DNA of 64,000 bases. It comes from an uncultured Desulfosarcina sp. Lineage in GTDB: Bacteria; Desulfobacterota; Desulfobacteria; Desulfobacterales; Desulfosarcinaceae. Position numbers and translations under genes: made by a program. Under the pieces are notes generated by a model. The model saw nothing but the letters and a program-made list of their open reading frames with translations. It was not told the origin of the DNA and did not search any database. Within the stretch, counting starts at the first letter, position 1. Every line of letters begins with the position of its first letter. Location: the NCBI RefSeq assembly GCF_963668215.1, contig NZ_OY764190.1:1674001-1738000 (forward strand). The letters are read 5' to 3'. Below, piece by piece: positions 1 to 9,930 of this stretch.

Positions 1-1
1 C

Positions 2-1417
2 CGCAAGAGTATCGGAACACTCATGGACATCACGAAGCTCAAGCAGGCCGAGGCCCAGATTCTGGAGAGCAAGGCCTTTCTTGCGGCCATTGTCGAGAGT
101 TTCGAGGGGCTGATTTATGTGGTTTCCCGGGATTTGAAAATTCAATATCTCAATGAAGCGTTGCTGGAAAAAGTGGGCCGCAACGCCGTGGGCAAACCTT
201 GCTATGAAGTTCTCCACCACCGTGCGGCAGTCTGCCCGTTTTGCGTGCAGGAACAGGTTTTCAACGGTGAATCCGTCCGCTTCGAGATCAAGAATCCCGA
301 AAATGACCGCTGGTACTACAGCGTGAACGCCCCCATTCACCATATTGACCGATCCATCTCCCTGTTGGCCATGGTGACGGACATTCAGGCCCGAAAAACG
401 GCCGAGATTTCCCTGAAAAAAAACGAAAGCCAGCTTCGCCGCCAGAACCGACTGCTGCGCTCCACCATGACCGAGCGCAGTAAGTTCGGCGGTCTCGTCG
501 GCAAAAGCCAGCCCATGCAGGAAGTGTACGAGCAGATTCTCAACGCCGCTGCCACTGACGCTACAGTGGTCATCTACGGCGAACCGGGAACCGGCAAGGA
601 ACTGGTGGCTCACGCGATCCACGATATGAGCCTGCGCAATCGGGAGCAATTCGTGCCGGTCCACTGTGGCGCCATCCCCGAGAATCTGATCGAATCCGAA
701 TTTTTCGGATATAAAAAAGGGGCCTTTTCCGGTGCCGGCGCAGATAAACAGGGATACGTGGATTTCGCCCACAAGGGAACCCTGTTCATGGACGAAATCG
801 GTGAAATCAGCCCCCACATGCAGGTCAAGCTGCTACGGGTGATCGAAGGGGGAGGATATACGCCGGTTGGCGGAAACCGGGTCAAACACTCCGACATCCG
901 CATCATTGCAGCCACCAACCGGGACATGCTGGAACGCATGGAAAAGCAGATGATGCGCAAGGATTTTTTCTATCGCATCCACATCCTTCCCATCTATATG
1001 CCGCCGCTTCGCAATCGTAAGGAAGATCTGCCGCTGCTCATCGACCATTTTCTGATGCTTTATGGAGGGAAAAAGAATCTGCCGCCCGTTACCGATCGTT
1101 CAATGGACCGATTGCTGGCGCACGATTGGCCGGGAAACGTGAGGGAACTGCAAAATGTAATGATCCGATATTGCCACTCGCAGAAAATCGAGCTGATGGA
1201 GACCTTAAAATCGCCCTTTGAAGCGCCGGTGGCCGAAGATATCCCACCGGCAGGCGATTCGGTCACATTGCGGTCCATGATGGACGCCTACGAGAAAAAG
1301 GTAATCGAAGCGGCGCTACAGCGGAATCAATGGCACCGCAGCCACGCTGCCCGGCTGCTGGGCATTGACCGCAAAACCCTGTTCACCAAAATGAAGCGCC
1401 ACGGATTATCCCGATAA
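2..1417 (+). CDS. PAS-domain sigma-54-dependent transcriptional activator (5' end outside window)
   Basis: Activates RNA polymerase holding sigma-54, using ATP hydrolysis. The frame is open to the left edge and the first visible residues (RKSIGTLMDIT) look like the end of a PAS/PAC domain, so the ATG at 23 is probably internal and the gene starts outside the window. Counting from that ATG: a PAS domain at about 20-130, an AAA+ domain at about 160-380 with Walker A GEPGTGKE, a sigma-54 contact loop reading GAFSGA (usual form GAFTGA) and Walker B GTLFMDEIGE, then a Fis-type helix-turn-helix at the C-terminus (HAARLLGIDRKTL). No receiver domain is visible, so the signal is likely sensed by PAS. 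The target operon is not evident. The convergent kinase gene ends 22 bp downstream. Confidence 0.9.
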   Translation, partial: RKSIGTLMDITKLKQAEAQILESKAFLAAIVESFEGLIYVVSRDLKIQYLNEALLEKVGRNAVGKPCYEVLHHRAAVCPFCVQEQVFNGESVRFEIKNPENDRWYYSVNAPIHHIDRSISLLAMVTDIQARKTAEISLKKNESQLRRQNRLLRSTMTERSKFGGLVGKSQPMQEVYEQILNAAATDATVVIYGEPGTGKELVAHAIHDMSLRNREQFVPVHCGAIPENLIESEFFGYKKGAFSGAGADKQGYVDFAHKGTLFMDEIGEISPHMQVKLLRVIEGGGYTPVGGNRVKHSDIRIIAATNRDMLERMEKQMMRKDFFYRIHILPIYMPPLRNRKEDLPLLIDHFLMLYGGKKNLPPVTDRSMDRLLAHDWPGNVRELQNVMIRYCHSQKIELMETLKSPFEAPVAEDIPPAGDSVTLRSMMDAYEKKVIEAALQRNQWHRSHAARLLGIDRKTLFTKMKRHGLSR

Positions 1418-1439
1418 TATCGGGTTTGTTACGAATACG

Positions 1440-3929
1440 TCAACTCTCGTTGATAATGGTGGTGACCATGGAGCGGTTTTCCTCCAGGGCCGCTTTTTCG
1501 GGGATCGTTTCCTTTGGCGAAGGAAGCGCGCGCCACTGTGATTTGTACATGGCCCGGAAGGTAATTTGGAACATGGCTTCGAGAATCGAATAGGCGGACA
1601 CGCCATGGGGCGGGACATCGATATCGGCCAGTGCCTTGCGTTTTTCCACCAGGCCGGATTTCAGCCGGCTCAGGTTTCTTAAAAAGGCAACCATCCGGGG
1701 CGCCACCTGGCGATGCTGATCCGGCAGACTCTGGGCGTTATCCCACTTGGCGATCTGCTTGGCGATGGTATCGCTGGAGGCTTCCAACAAAAACTTCTTG
1801 TTCTTTTCGCTTTTAAACAACGGCGAGTAAGAGACGTGTTTACGAATGGCTGCATCGAGGCAGGCGGCTTCACGCTTCAACTCCGCGCTGATGGCAGGCA
1901 CCATGGCTTCGGGAACCGCAAGGGTCAGTTCATTCAGCTGGCCGGAAAATTCCGTCAGACTCATTTTGATGTCCTGGGCCGCCGCCGACCAGAATTTCCG
2001 GCTCATGGCTTTGACGGTGGCTTCATCGGGATCGGATTTGGATGGGCCGGATTTAAGGATTTTCAAGACGGCCGGAAACGATCGGGCGGATCGGCGAAAT
2101 AGATTTCTACCGCTGACAGCCTTGAAAACGATGGCGATGGTGGCGAACCAGTCCTGAAAGTGGAGCAACTCGGCCACATCGCCGAAACAGGCAGCAATGG
2201 TTCTGTTTTTCAATACATGCAAAGGGGTGGCATACAGCGGCGTTCCCCCCAGCAGCGGTTGGGAAACATAACCGTCGCGATCGGGAACCAGGGAGATCGC
2301 CGTCTCCACGTCAATAACACCGATGGCAAACGATTCCGCATCGTTGAGGAATACGGGGTAATCATCCGGACTGGCATCCAGAAACAGGTTGTCCGGCTTC
2401 AGGTCCCGCAGGGCGATACGCTTTTCCTTGAGTTGATCGAGCAGTTTTAGCAGGTTGGATGCGATGTTCTCGATCTGAAGCCGGCTCTGCAAAAAGCTTT
2501 TCCTGGCCAACTGGGTCTTGAGAAGCCGGTTCAGATCCTCCACCTCCTGCTGATGCAGTTCGAAGACTTTGGCGAATCCGCTTTCGACTTGCTTTAACAG
2601 CTCCCCATCAATCTCTTTTTCATCCTGGCCGACCGCCTCGCCGGCCAGGCAGTTGAGAAACCAGTTTTTAATCTGGAACGCATGGACCGGCTTGGTTGCG
2701 CCCGAGGCCTGGAAAACGCGCTTGGCTTCGTTTTCACACTGCCGGTAAAGGGTTTGCAGCCCTTCGAATACCGGCATGGCATCCAGGCCGTACCGGGTGG
2801 TGAATGCATCCTGGTCCCAGGGAACATCCGGGGCTTCGCGGAATTCATCGGCGAGCTTGTTTTTCGATTCATGCAGTTCGGCAATCACGCGCCCCAGAAA
2901 AAAGCTGTTGGACAACTCCATGAAAAGAGCGAAGCGATCCCCGATTTTCAGGTACCGCTGATATTCGGGCTGCCCCTCGACCAGGCGGATATACCGCTTT
3001 TCCATCTGCTCCTGGCTGCAATCCGGCATGTAGGGCAGCGTTTTGACCTTGTTCAGCACCACGGACACCATGGGAATGATGCAGGCGGTAGGCGCCAGTT
3101 GCACGGCAATCTGCACCTCCCTCCTGATGGCGCTGACATACTTTTCCATGTCCGTGATCGGCGTCGGAGGGATTTTGACGACCATGTGGGTGTCGTAAAT
3201 GACATAATAGCACTTGCTTTTGCTCCCGGTATCTTCTCCCAGCGGGCCGATGGACATTCGGCGGGTCAGCCAGTCGTTGCTGCCCTTGACGCCCAATTCG
3301 AATCGCTTCATCTTTTGTGCGGCCGAATCGGATGTCATGGAAAACCGGGCGGGAGTGTCCTCGCCCACGCCTTTCTGAAGTTTGAACAACTCAAGAAAAA
3401 ACATGGCGATATCCCGCAGATCGGAGGACTCGTGGCTGTCCTGGGCAAATATGCCGGCGGCATTGGGTTCCGGGGGTTGGTCGCTCTGGCGGTCGGATTC
3501 GGGCAGCGATTGTTTCACGAGGGCGGCGGCCTTGTAAAAAAGCGCCATGCATGCGCAGGCCAGCGCCAGAGCAGCCAGAAAAACCAGCAGTCGGCTGTCC
3601 AGAAAACGGGCCGTTTTTGGATCGACCCCCATGGCCGTCAGGGCTTGCAGCTTTTTTTGATCGAGGATTTTCAGCAGCGCGATCTTTTTTTGGACCTGTA
3701 TCGTTCCGATGGAGGTGACGTCGCTCTTCATGAACATGCCGGATTCTCCATCGACCGTGTACAGGATAAGATCGTTCATCCGGTTGATGCTGTCGGCAAG
3801 GACCGGTTCGCCCCCCTTGATATAAATGACCTGTCGTTCCACAGTCGCGCCGACTTTAATAAAGGCGACGACGGCGGTGCAGGCAATCGAAAACGCAACC
3901 AGAATGATCCATTTTTTCATCGCGTTCAC
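1440..3929 (-). CDS. membrane-anchored Ser/Thr protein kinase-like protein
   Basis: Probable eukaryotic-type Ser/Thr kinase, 829 aa, starting at GTG (an ATG lies three codons inside). Two hydrophobic segments near residues 5-25 and 109-130 flank about 80 residues that should be periplasmic. The kinase region has a VVKIP motif near 250 (candidate beta-3 lysine), a helix with Glu (RREVQ), a catalytic loop LRDLKPDN near 505, a DFG-equivalent reading DVE near 537, and GGTPLYATP like an activation-loop APE segment. About 250 residues are inserted between the lobes, and no clear glycine-rich loop is visible, so it is divergent. It is last in a minus-strand set after PP2C and FHA genes, which is a classical kinase/phosphatase/phosphothreonine-reader grouping. 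Activity is inferred; DVE instead of DFG still keeps the metal-binding Asp. Confidence 0.78.
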   Translation of the reverse strand: MNAMKKWIILVAFSIACTAVVAFIKVGATVERQVIYIKGGEPVLADSINRMNDLILYTVDGESGMFMKSDVTSIGTIQVQKKIALLKILDQKKLQALTAMGVDPKTARFLDSRLLVFLAALALACACMALFYKAAALVKQSLPESDRQSDQPPEPNAAGIFAQDSHESSDLRDIAMFFLELFKLQKGVGEDTPARFSMTSDSAAQKMKRFELGVKGSNDWLTRRMSIGPLGEDTGSKSKCYYVIYDTHMVVKIPPTPITDMEKYVSAIRREVQIAVQLAPTACIIPMVSVVLNKVKTLPYMPDCSQEQMEKRYIRLVEGQPEYQRYLKIGDRFALFMELSNSFFLGRVIAELHESKNKLADEFREAPDVPWDQDAFTTRYGLDAMPVFEGLQTLYRQCENEAKRVFQASGATKPVHAFQIKNWFLNCLAGEAVGQDEKEIDGELLKQVESGFAKVFELHQQEVEDLNRLLKTQLARKSFLQSRLQIENIASNLLKLLDQLKEKRIALRDLKPDNLFLDASPDDYPVFLNDAESFAIGVIDVETAISLVPDRDGYVSQPLLGGTPLYATPLHVLKNRTIAACFGDVAELLHFQDWFATIAIVFKAVSGRNLFRRSARSFPAVLKILKSGPSKSDPDEATVKAMSRKFWSAAAQDIKMSLTEFSGQLNELTLAVPEAMVPAISAELKREAACLDAAIRKHVSYSPLFKSEKNKKFLLEASSDTIAKQIAKWDNAQSLPDQHRQVAPRMVAFLRNLSRLKSGLVEKRKALADIDVPPHGVSAYSILEAMFQITFRAMYKSQWRALPSPKETIPEKAALEENRSMVTTIINES

Positions 3930-3959
3930 GCTTTTTCCATCAATGATTCCGAAACGTCG

Positions 3960-4706
3960 CTACTGCGTTGGCTGGCTGCTTGAGGCGTATTGAAGAACCA
4001 CGGAACCAATTTTTATGATATCCATGTGTTTCAGTCGAACCGGCCCTCGTACGCTTTGGCCGTTTACTTTCGGTTTGATCCAACCGCTGGCGCTGTTGAT
4101 GTAATGGTGTTGCGGCGTCTTGCTGACGACCGCGGCCGGATCACCAGCCAAAAAGGAAAAAAAACCGCCGATGACGATATCGCTTCGATGGGTCCTGCCG
4201 ATGGTCACCAGGCTTTTGACCAGGTCGTACCGGCCGCTGCCTCCGGCCAGGAAAGCGAAATAGGCCGCAACCGTCTCGATTTCCGGAATGTCGCCGCTTT
4301 CGGCCAACATGCGGCGGTAAACCTCGGTATCCATGAACATGGTGTGGTCGGGCCCCGGATCGCCGGGCAAAGACGAGGTTTTCAGCCCGCCTTGTTCGGG
4401 TCTCGGGCGCGGTCGGCCACGGTCCAGAAAAACCAGGGTGTGCTTGCCGATCGTAATGACATCACCGTTTTTCAAGGGGGCTTGCTCTACGGTCAGCCCA
4501 TTTAAAAACGTACCGTTCTTGCTGTTCGTATCCTTTAAGGTGTAGCGATTGCCCTGTTTCAGAATAACCGCGTGATTCCCTGAAACCGCATAGTTGTCGA
4601 TAACCAGATGATGGCCGGGGTTTCTGCCGATGGAGAGGGCGTCAATCTTGTCAAGGGCGAACTCTTTGATGGTTCTGTCCTTGAATTTGACCAGCAATCT
4701 GATCAT
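3960..4706 (-). CDS. double FHA-domain protein
   Basis: Phosphothreonine-binding adaptor, 248 aa from the ATG at 4706; the frame opens further to a GTG at 4736 but the ATG has a purine-rich AGGCGG upstream. The N-terminal FHA domain (about 1-95) has the family hallmarks SIGRNPGHHLVI, the Ser/Asn-His loop VSGNHA and NGTFLNG. A second FHA-like domain (about 160-245) has TIGRTHRSDIVI, QHHYI and VNGQSV. The linker is rich in Arg and Pro. It lies 42 bp after the PP2C gene and 30 bp before the kinase, so the three are likely co-transcribed and it probably reads phosphorylation placed by the neighbouring kinase. Confidence 0.9.
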   Translation of the reverse strand: MIRLLVKFKDRTIKEFALDKIDALSIGRNPGHHLVIDNYAVSGNHAVILKQGNRYTLKDTNSKNGTFLNGLTVEQAPLKNGDVITIGKHTLVFLDRGRPRPRPEQGGLKTSSLPGDPGPDHTMFMDTEVYRRMLAESGDIPEIETVAAYFAFLAGGSGRYDLVKSLVTIGRTHRSDIVIGGFFSFLAGDPAAVVSKTPQHHYINSASGWIKPKVNGQSVRGPVRLKHMDIIKIGSVVLQYASSSQPTQ

Positions 4707-4748
4707 TCGACCGCCTTTTGCGTGCCAGCCGAACACTGGCAGCTTTTC

Positions 4749-5603
4749 TTATGAGCGCTGTTTTGATCGGAAAAGTGAGGCGATCCATGCCGGTATGCCA
4801 AAGACCCTGCCCAGAAGGGTTTTGGATGAGTCGCCGTTGGTCGATTCTATCCGCACTACGATGACGGTGATATTATCCTCTCCACCCCTTTGGTTGGCCA
4901 GCTCTGTCAGTTTCTTGCAGGCGGCATCCGCATCGTTCCGGTAGACCAGATCCCGGATCTCTTCCCGGGTGATCTTGCCGCTCAGGCCGTCGCTGCAAAT
5001 CACGACAATGTCGTCTGCAAAGCATTGGGTTTCCACATAATCGACACCGACATCGGACCGAATACCAACGGCACGGGTAAGAATATGGGCCAGCTTCCCC
5101 TCGGAGAATTTGCCCTCCATCGATTTGGGAATTTTTTTGCGCTCGTGAAGCAGGGTGTGGGGCGTATAGAGATTTTCGATCTCGCCGTTTCGCAGCAGGT
5201 AGATGGGGCTGTCGCCCACATTGGCGGTGATCAAGGTGTTTTCGGCCAGATAGAGTGCGGAGACCGTGGTACCCATGCCCCGGCAGGCCTCATTCTGGAG
5301 GGACTGCTTGTAAATTCTTTGATTGGCCAGGTAAATGCTTTTGCGCAGCAGCTGGGAGGCGCCATTCACCCCTTCGGCCGGCGCCGTGTCTTTCGGTTTG
5401 GCGATTTCCTCCGAAGCGGCCATCATGTAGGCATCGATGGCCTCCACGGCCATGCGGCTGGCCACCCCTCCGCCGCGATGCCCTCCCATGCCGTCCGCCA
5501 CGACGTACAGTCCGATGGAATCGTTGACCAGGAAACTGTCTTCGTTTAGCTTGCGGACTTTACCGATATCACTAAACCCAGCGGCTTGTGCCATAATCAT
5601 CAT
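4749..5603 (-). CDS. PP2C-family Ser/Thr protein phosphatase
   Basis: Metal-dependent (Mn/Mg) protein phosphatase, 284 aa, soluble. Visible PP2C motifs: [14 protein letters not shown] near 10-23, VVADGMGGH near 34-42 (metal-binding Asp and the GMGGH signature), [11 protein letters not shown] near 127, ICSDGLSG near 200, and [11 protein letters not shown] near 240. ATG codons lie at 5603, 5600 and 5594; AAGGGG sits just upstream of the first. It is the first gene of the phosphatase/FHA/kinase set and probably reverses phosphorylation by the kinase gene two positions downstream. No extra sensory domain is present. Confidence 0.94.
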   Translation of the reverse strand: MMIMAQAAGFSDIGKVRKLNEDSFLVNDSIGLYVVADGMGGHRGGGVASRMAVEAIDAYMMAASEEIAKPKDTAPAEGVNGASQLLRKSIYLANQRIYKQSLQNEACRGMGTTVSALYLAENTLITANVGDSPIYLLRNGEIENLYTPHTLLHERKKIPKSMEGKFSEGKLAHILTRAVGIRSDVGVDYVETQCFADDIVVICSDGLSGKITREEIRDLVYRNDADAACKKLTELANQRGGEDNITVIVVRIESTNGDSSKTLLGRVFGIPAWIASLFRSKQRS

Positions 5604-5625
5604 TTGCCCCTTTTTCTCTTAAAAA

Positions 5626-5648
5626 CAATAAATTGGGAACATTGTCAA
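5626..5648 (-). promoter_or_regulatory. candidate promoter of the phosphatase/FHA/kinase operon
   Basis: Reading the minus strand, TTGACA is present at 5648-5643, followed by an AT-rich stretch that lacks a good -10 match at 17 bp. Position 40 bp upstream of the PP2C start fits a promoter, but only the -35 box is convincing. Confidence 0.3.
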
Positions 5649-5843
5649 GAAAAACGGTAGTTTTTTCAGTTCAATGAAAAAACGCGGCGGATTGGATCAT
5701 ACCGGCCCGACGCATGAATGAAATCACTTTCCTTTCAAAAAATCGGCGATCAAAGGGGGCTTATACTCCCCATTTTGAACACCTTCCACCCCAACCATTT
5801 ATCTAATCAATTTTAAAGGATTATTCTGGTCTTCTACATCAAC

Positions 5844-5861
5844 TGGGGCGAAAAGGCCCCA
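5844..5861. repeat. short GC hairpin TGGGGC/GCCCCA
   Basis: Six-base arms (5844-5849 and 5856-5861) around the loop GAAAAG, immediately beside the left arm of the long inverted repeat in the hydrogenase operon leader. There is no T-run, so it is not a convincing terminator. Confidence 0.45.
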
Positions 5862-5993
5862 ATTATGCAATTTGTGCAAAATTTCGTTTTAACTTCATAT
5901 CTAATTGTAAAAATACAAAATAAAAATTTTTTGAAAAACGGCACATAAATTGGATTGGTTCTGAACCAATATTTTTCGCACAAATTGCATAAT
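5862..5993. promoter_or_regulatory. 16-bp perfect inverted repeat flanking the hydrogenase operon promoter region
   Basis: Left arm 5862-5877 reads ATTATGCAATTTGTGC; right arm 5978-5993 is its exact reverse complement. Centres are 116 bp apart, about eleven helical turns, a geometry suited to DNA looping by one protein bound at both sites. The right arm contains CATAAT (5988-5993), a five-of-six match to a -10 box. A separate palindrome, ATTGGTT-ctg-AACCAAT (5954-5970), ends 17 bp before it, where a -35 box would sit, and may be an activator site. The region is much more AT-rich than its surroundings. The binding proteins are unknown. Confidence 0.6.
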
Positions 5994-6011
5994 ACGACGG
6001 GGCAATCTTCC

Positions 6012-6509
6012 ATGATAGAACTGATTCACACCAAGCCGTGTCTTGTTTTTGGTTGCGGCAACCCCTTGTTCGGCGATGACGGCTTCGGACCCGAGGTCAT
6101 TGCCGATCTGGAAAAAAATCACACCTTGCCGGACCATGCGGCATGCCTGGATGCGGGCACCTCCATCCGCGATTTTCTGTTCGACATCCTCCTGGCGAAC
6201 GAAAAACCGAAGCAGGTGATTGTCGTCGATGCAGGTGACTGCGCCGGCAAACGGCCGGGGGAGGTGTTCGAAATGGACATCGACGAAATGGACCCCAAAA
6301 AGACCAGCGATTTTTCCCTGCACCAGTTTCCGACGACCAACATGCTCAAGGAGTTGAAAACGGATACGGATATGGACGTTCGCATTCTCGTCGGGCAGAT
6401 CGAAACCATCCCCGACAAGGTTTCGCCGGGACTTTCGCCGGCCATGGCAGCGGCTGTGACAAAGGCGAGCCGCCGAGTCCTGAAGATGATCGCAAAGGAG
6501 GCCGTATGA
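6012..6509 (+). CDS. hydrogenase maturation protease (HyaD/HycI family)
   Basis: Endopeptidase that removes the C-terminal tail of the NiFe hydrogenase large subunit after metal insertion; cytoplasmic, 165 aa. Family hallmarks: [15 protein letters not shown] near residues 10-24 (includes a metal-binding acidic residue) and [11 protein letters not shown] near 75. The frame is open upstream to 5955, but that would run into the inverted repeat; the ATG at 6012 matches the family N-terminus. It is first in the operon and its stop overlaps the start of hdrA by four bases. The likely substrate is the large subunit encoded at 12484-13932, whose predicted cleavable tail is about 26 residues. Confidence 0.9.
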   Translation: MIELIHTKPCLVFGCGNPLFGDDGFGPEVIADLEKNHTLPDHAACLDAGTSIRDFLFDILLANEKPKQVIVVDAGDCAGKRPGEVFEMDIDEMDPKKTSDFSLHQFPTTNMLKELKTDTDMDVRILVGQIETIPDKVSPGLSPAMAAAVTKASRRVLKMIAKEAV

Positions 6510-9500
6510 TCGCCATTCGCGCAGGAGAGTTGGCTCGCACCCTGGGGGTTCACCGCAATACCATTCGCAACTGGATCAAAAACGGTGTGCTCGAGGCCCA
6601 ACCGACGGTGGGGAAAAAATACCTGATTGCAAAGGACCGGTTGCTGCAATTCGTTCAATCCAAGGGCATTGCTGCAAAAGCAGTGGAATCGTTGATCGAA
6701 AGTGGCCTGACTGTGCCTGCGGCACAGCCGGTCCCATCGCTGAATCAACCAGCATTACAGAAAGAGGCGCCAATGAAACAAAAAGCCATCGGTTCGGTAC
6801 TGGTGGTCGGCGGAGGCATTGCCGGCATCCAGGCCACCCTGGATCTGGCCGATTCCGGCTATTACGTTTACCTGTTGGAAAAAAGCCCCGGTATCGGCGG
6901 CGTCATGGCCCAGCTGGACAAGACCTTTCCGACCAACGACTGTGCCATGTGAATCGTTTCACCCAAGTTGGTTGAGTGCGGTCGGCACTTAAACGTTGAG
7001 ATTCTCACCCTATCGGAAATTGTCGATGTCAGCGGACAGAAAGGCGACTTCACGGTCACCGTTCGCAAAAAACCCCGCTATATCGACATGGACAAGTGTA
7101 TTGCCTGCGGGCTGTGCGCCCAGAAATGCCCCAAAAAGGTCGACGACGAATTCAATATGGGCATTTCCAAACGCAAAGCCGCCTATATTCAGTACGGCCA
7201 GACCGTACCGCTGAAATATGTGATCGATCCGGAGCAATGCCTCTATCTGACCAAGGGAAAATGCCGGGCCTGCGAAAAATTCTGCCCCACCGGCGCAATC
7301 AATTTTGACGATAAGGAAGAGCGGGTCACCCTGAACGTGGGGGCCATGATCCTCTCCCCCGGATATCGCCCCTTCGATCCGTCGGGCATGGATTACTATG
7401 GCTATGGCCAGATTCCGGACGTGGTCACCAGCCTGGAGTACGAACGCATGCTGTCGGCCAGCGGTCCTTTTCAGGGGCACCTGGTCAAGCCCTCGGACCA
7501 CCGCGAACCGAAAAAAATCGCCTGGATCCAGTGTGTGGGTTCGCGCAACACCAACCGCTGCGACAATGGATACTGCTCCAGCGTCTGCTGCATGTACGCA
7601 GTCAAGCAAGCCCTGGTGACCGCCGAGCATCTTACCGGCGAAGGACTGGAGCAGACCATTTTTTATATGGACATCCGCAGCCACGGTAAGGAGTTCGAGC
7701 GCTATTACGAAGACGCCATTGATAAAAAGGTGAACTTCGTACGCGCCCGTCCCCACACCATCGATCCGGGGATCGAAGGCTCCGGTGTATCCATGACCTA
7801 CACCCTGGAAGACGGGACTCAAGTAACCGACCATTTCGACCTGGCCGTACTTTCGGTGGGACTGGAGGCTTCGCCGGAAGCCATAGAACTGTCCGAAAGG
7901 TTGGGCATTGCCCTGGACGAGCATCGGTTCGCCCAAACCAGAAGCTTCTGGCCGGTCACCAGTTCCCGTGACGGGATCTACGTCAGCGGCGCCTTCCAGG
8001 CCCCCATGGCCATTCCCCGCTCCGTGACCCAGGCCTCGACAGCGGCCGCCGAGGCCGGACGCGCGCTCATCGAAGCCAAGGGAACCCTGACGCGCTCCAA
8101 GACCTACCCGGAAGAACGCAACATCGAAAACGAAGCGCCCCGCATCGGCGTGTTCGTCTGTTCGTGCGGCATCAACATCGCCAACGTCGTGGACGTAGAG
8201 GCCGTGGCGCAGTATGCCGCGGGCCTGCCCAACGTGGTGCTGGTGGAAAACAACCTGTTTACCTGCTCCACGGACACCCAGAGCCTGATCGCCGAAAAAA
8301 TCAAGGAACACAACCTGAACCGCATCGTTGTTGCGGCCTGTACACCGCGGACCCATGAGCCGCTGTTTCAGGATACGTTGAAAGAGGCCGGGCTCAACGG
8401 CCATCTGGTGGAAATGGCCAATATCCGCAATCAGAATTCCTGGGTTCACCAGAAGCAGCCCGAAATGGCCACCGAAAAGGCCAATGATCAGGTTCGCATG
8501 GCCGTGGCCCGGTCTTCGGTAGCCTACAGCCTGGAAGCCGTGGCCGTGGATGTCGAGCAAAGGGCCCTGGTGATCGGCGGCGGCGTGTCCGGCATGAAAG
8601 CCGCTTTGATGATGGCCGGCCAGGGATTTCCCGTGCTGCTGATCGAAAAAAGCGACCGCCTGGGAGGCGTGGCCGCGCAACTACGGACCACCGCCCAGGG
8701 CGAAGCCGTCCGGCCCTTGCTGGAACAGCTTATTCAAGATGTTAAAGAAAATGATCGCATCGAAATTTCGACCCGCACCACCCTGGTCTCGGCGGCCGGG
8801 TCGGTAGGCAACTTCAGCGGTGAGATCGATGTGGACGGCAACCGCCGGTCCGTCTCCTTTGGCGCTGCCGTGGTGGCCACCGGGGGAAAAGAATCCGTTC
8901 CGGATGAATACGGCTACGGCACCAACGACCGCATTCTCACCCATCTGCAACTCGACGCGCTGCTGGACAGCCGTCCGGAGGCGCTGCAAAAAGCGGACAG
9001 CGCGGTATTCATTCAGTGCGTGGGATCACGCGATGCCCGCCGGCCCTACTGCAACCGGGTGTGCTGCACCCATTCGGTGGAAAGCGCCATCGAACTGAAA
9101 ACCCGAAACCCCCAGATGAACGTCTATGTGCTCTACCGGGATATGCGCACCTACGGCACCCGGGAAGCCTTGTACGCCCGCGCCCGGCAGATGGGCGTCG
9201 TCTTCATCCGCTTCGACCTGGACAGCAAACCGCAGGTCAGCACCGACAACGGAAACATTGCGGTGCGGGTCAACGACCCCGTGCTGCAGATGCCGCTGGA
9301 AATTCGAGCCGATTACCTGATTCTGGCGGCGGCCATCGAACCGACCGACAACGCCGATCTGGTGGATATCTTCAAGTTCAGCGTCAATCCGGAAGGATTC
9401 GTCAACGAGGCCCATCCCAAACTGCGTCCGGTGGACATGAGTGTAGACGGCCTTTTCGTGGCCGGGTTGTGCAATTACCCCAAACCCATCGACGAGGCCG

Positions 9501-9856
9501 TGGCCCAGGCCAAGGCGGCCGCTTCCCGGGCCAACGTGATCCTCTCCCAGGCAACGATGCAGCTCGACCCCATTAAATCGACCGTTACCGAAGCCTGCGA
9601 CGGCTGCGCGCTGTGTCTGGATGTCTGTCCGTACAAGGCCATTGGTCTGGTGGAAAAGATCGTCGACGGCACGCCGGTTCGGCGGGTGGTCACGGACAGT
9701 GCGCTCTGCAAGGGCTGCGGCATCTGCGAGGCAACCTGTCCCAAAGGCGGCATCGTTGTCCACGGGTTTACCCCGGATCAGCTAAAGGTTCAGGTACAGG
9801 CGGCACTGGAACCGGTCCGGCAGCGGGCTTTGGAAACGGTATCGGTCGAAAAATAA
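6506..9856 (+). CDS. hdrA: HdrA-like selenoprotein with N-terminal HTH domain (Sec at TGA 6950-6952)
   Basis: FAD- and Fe-S-containing core subunit that in known Hdr/Mvh complexes carries out flavin-based electron bifurcation. Reading TGA 6950-6952 as selenocysteine gives 1,116 aa. Residues 1-60 form a MerR/excisionase-type helix-turn-helix ([17 protein letters not shown]). HdrA proper begins near residue 90 (MKQKAIG). It has an FAD motif GGGIAGIQ, then [20 protein letters not shown], where Sec149 replaces a conserved Cys. Ferredoxin-type clusters follow (Cys 198/201/204/208 and 245-260), then a CVGSR cluster region near 343, a second FAD-type domain ([12 protein letters not shown] near 690), and a C-terminal 2x[4Fe-4S] ferredoxin (Cys from 1031 and 1068). 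Strong AAAGGAGG precedes ATG 6506; a second fair site (AAAGAGG) precedes the in-frame ATG at 6773, so two isoforms are possible. Confidence 0.9.
6972..6992 (+). promoter_or_regulatory. SECIS-like hairpin of hdrA
   Basis: Arms TTGAGTGC (6972-6979) and GCACTTAA (6985-6992) pair over eight positions (one G-T), with loop GGTCG, starting 19 nt after the TGA at 6950-6952. Bacterial SECIS elements are short hairpins just downstream of UGA with a G/U-containing apical loop bound by SelB. Confidence 0.75.
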
Positions 9857-9930
9857 CGGATGGACCATCGTCCGCGCGCTTCCCGTTGAACCGCCGACGG
9901 GGGCAAACCGCAAACCAAGGAGAATGAAAG

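Noticed and set aside
2682..3983. 433-codon open frame on the plus strand opposite the kinase gene
   Set aside because: Its product is a low-information His/Gly/Gln-rich shadow, while the minus strand encodes kinase motifs throughout.
6950..6952. TGA read as a stop that breaks hdrA into two genes
   Set aside because: The family sequence continues in frame immediately after it, a Cys is expected at this position, a SECIS-like hairpin follows, and two more genes of the operon show the same pattern.
7010..8680. 556-codon open frame on the minus strand inside hdrA
   Set aside because: It lies opposite a well supported HdrA coding frame, and its His/Gly/Gln-rich translation has no family features; it is a shadow of a GC-rich gene.
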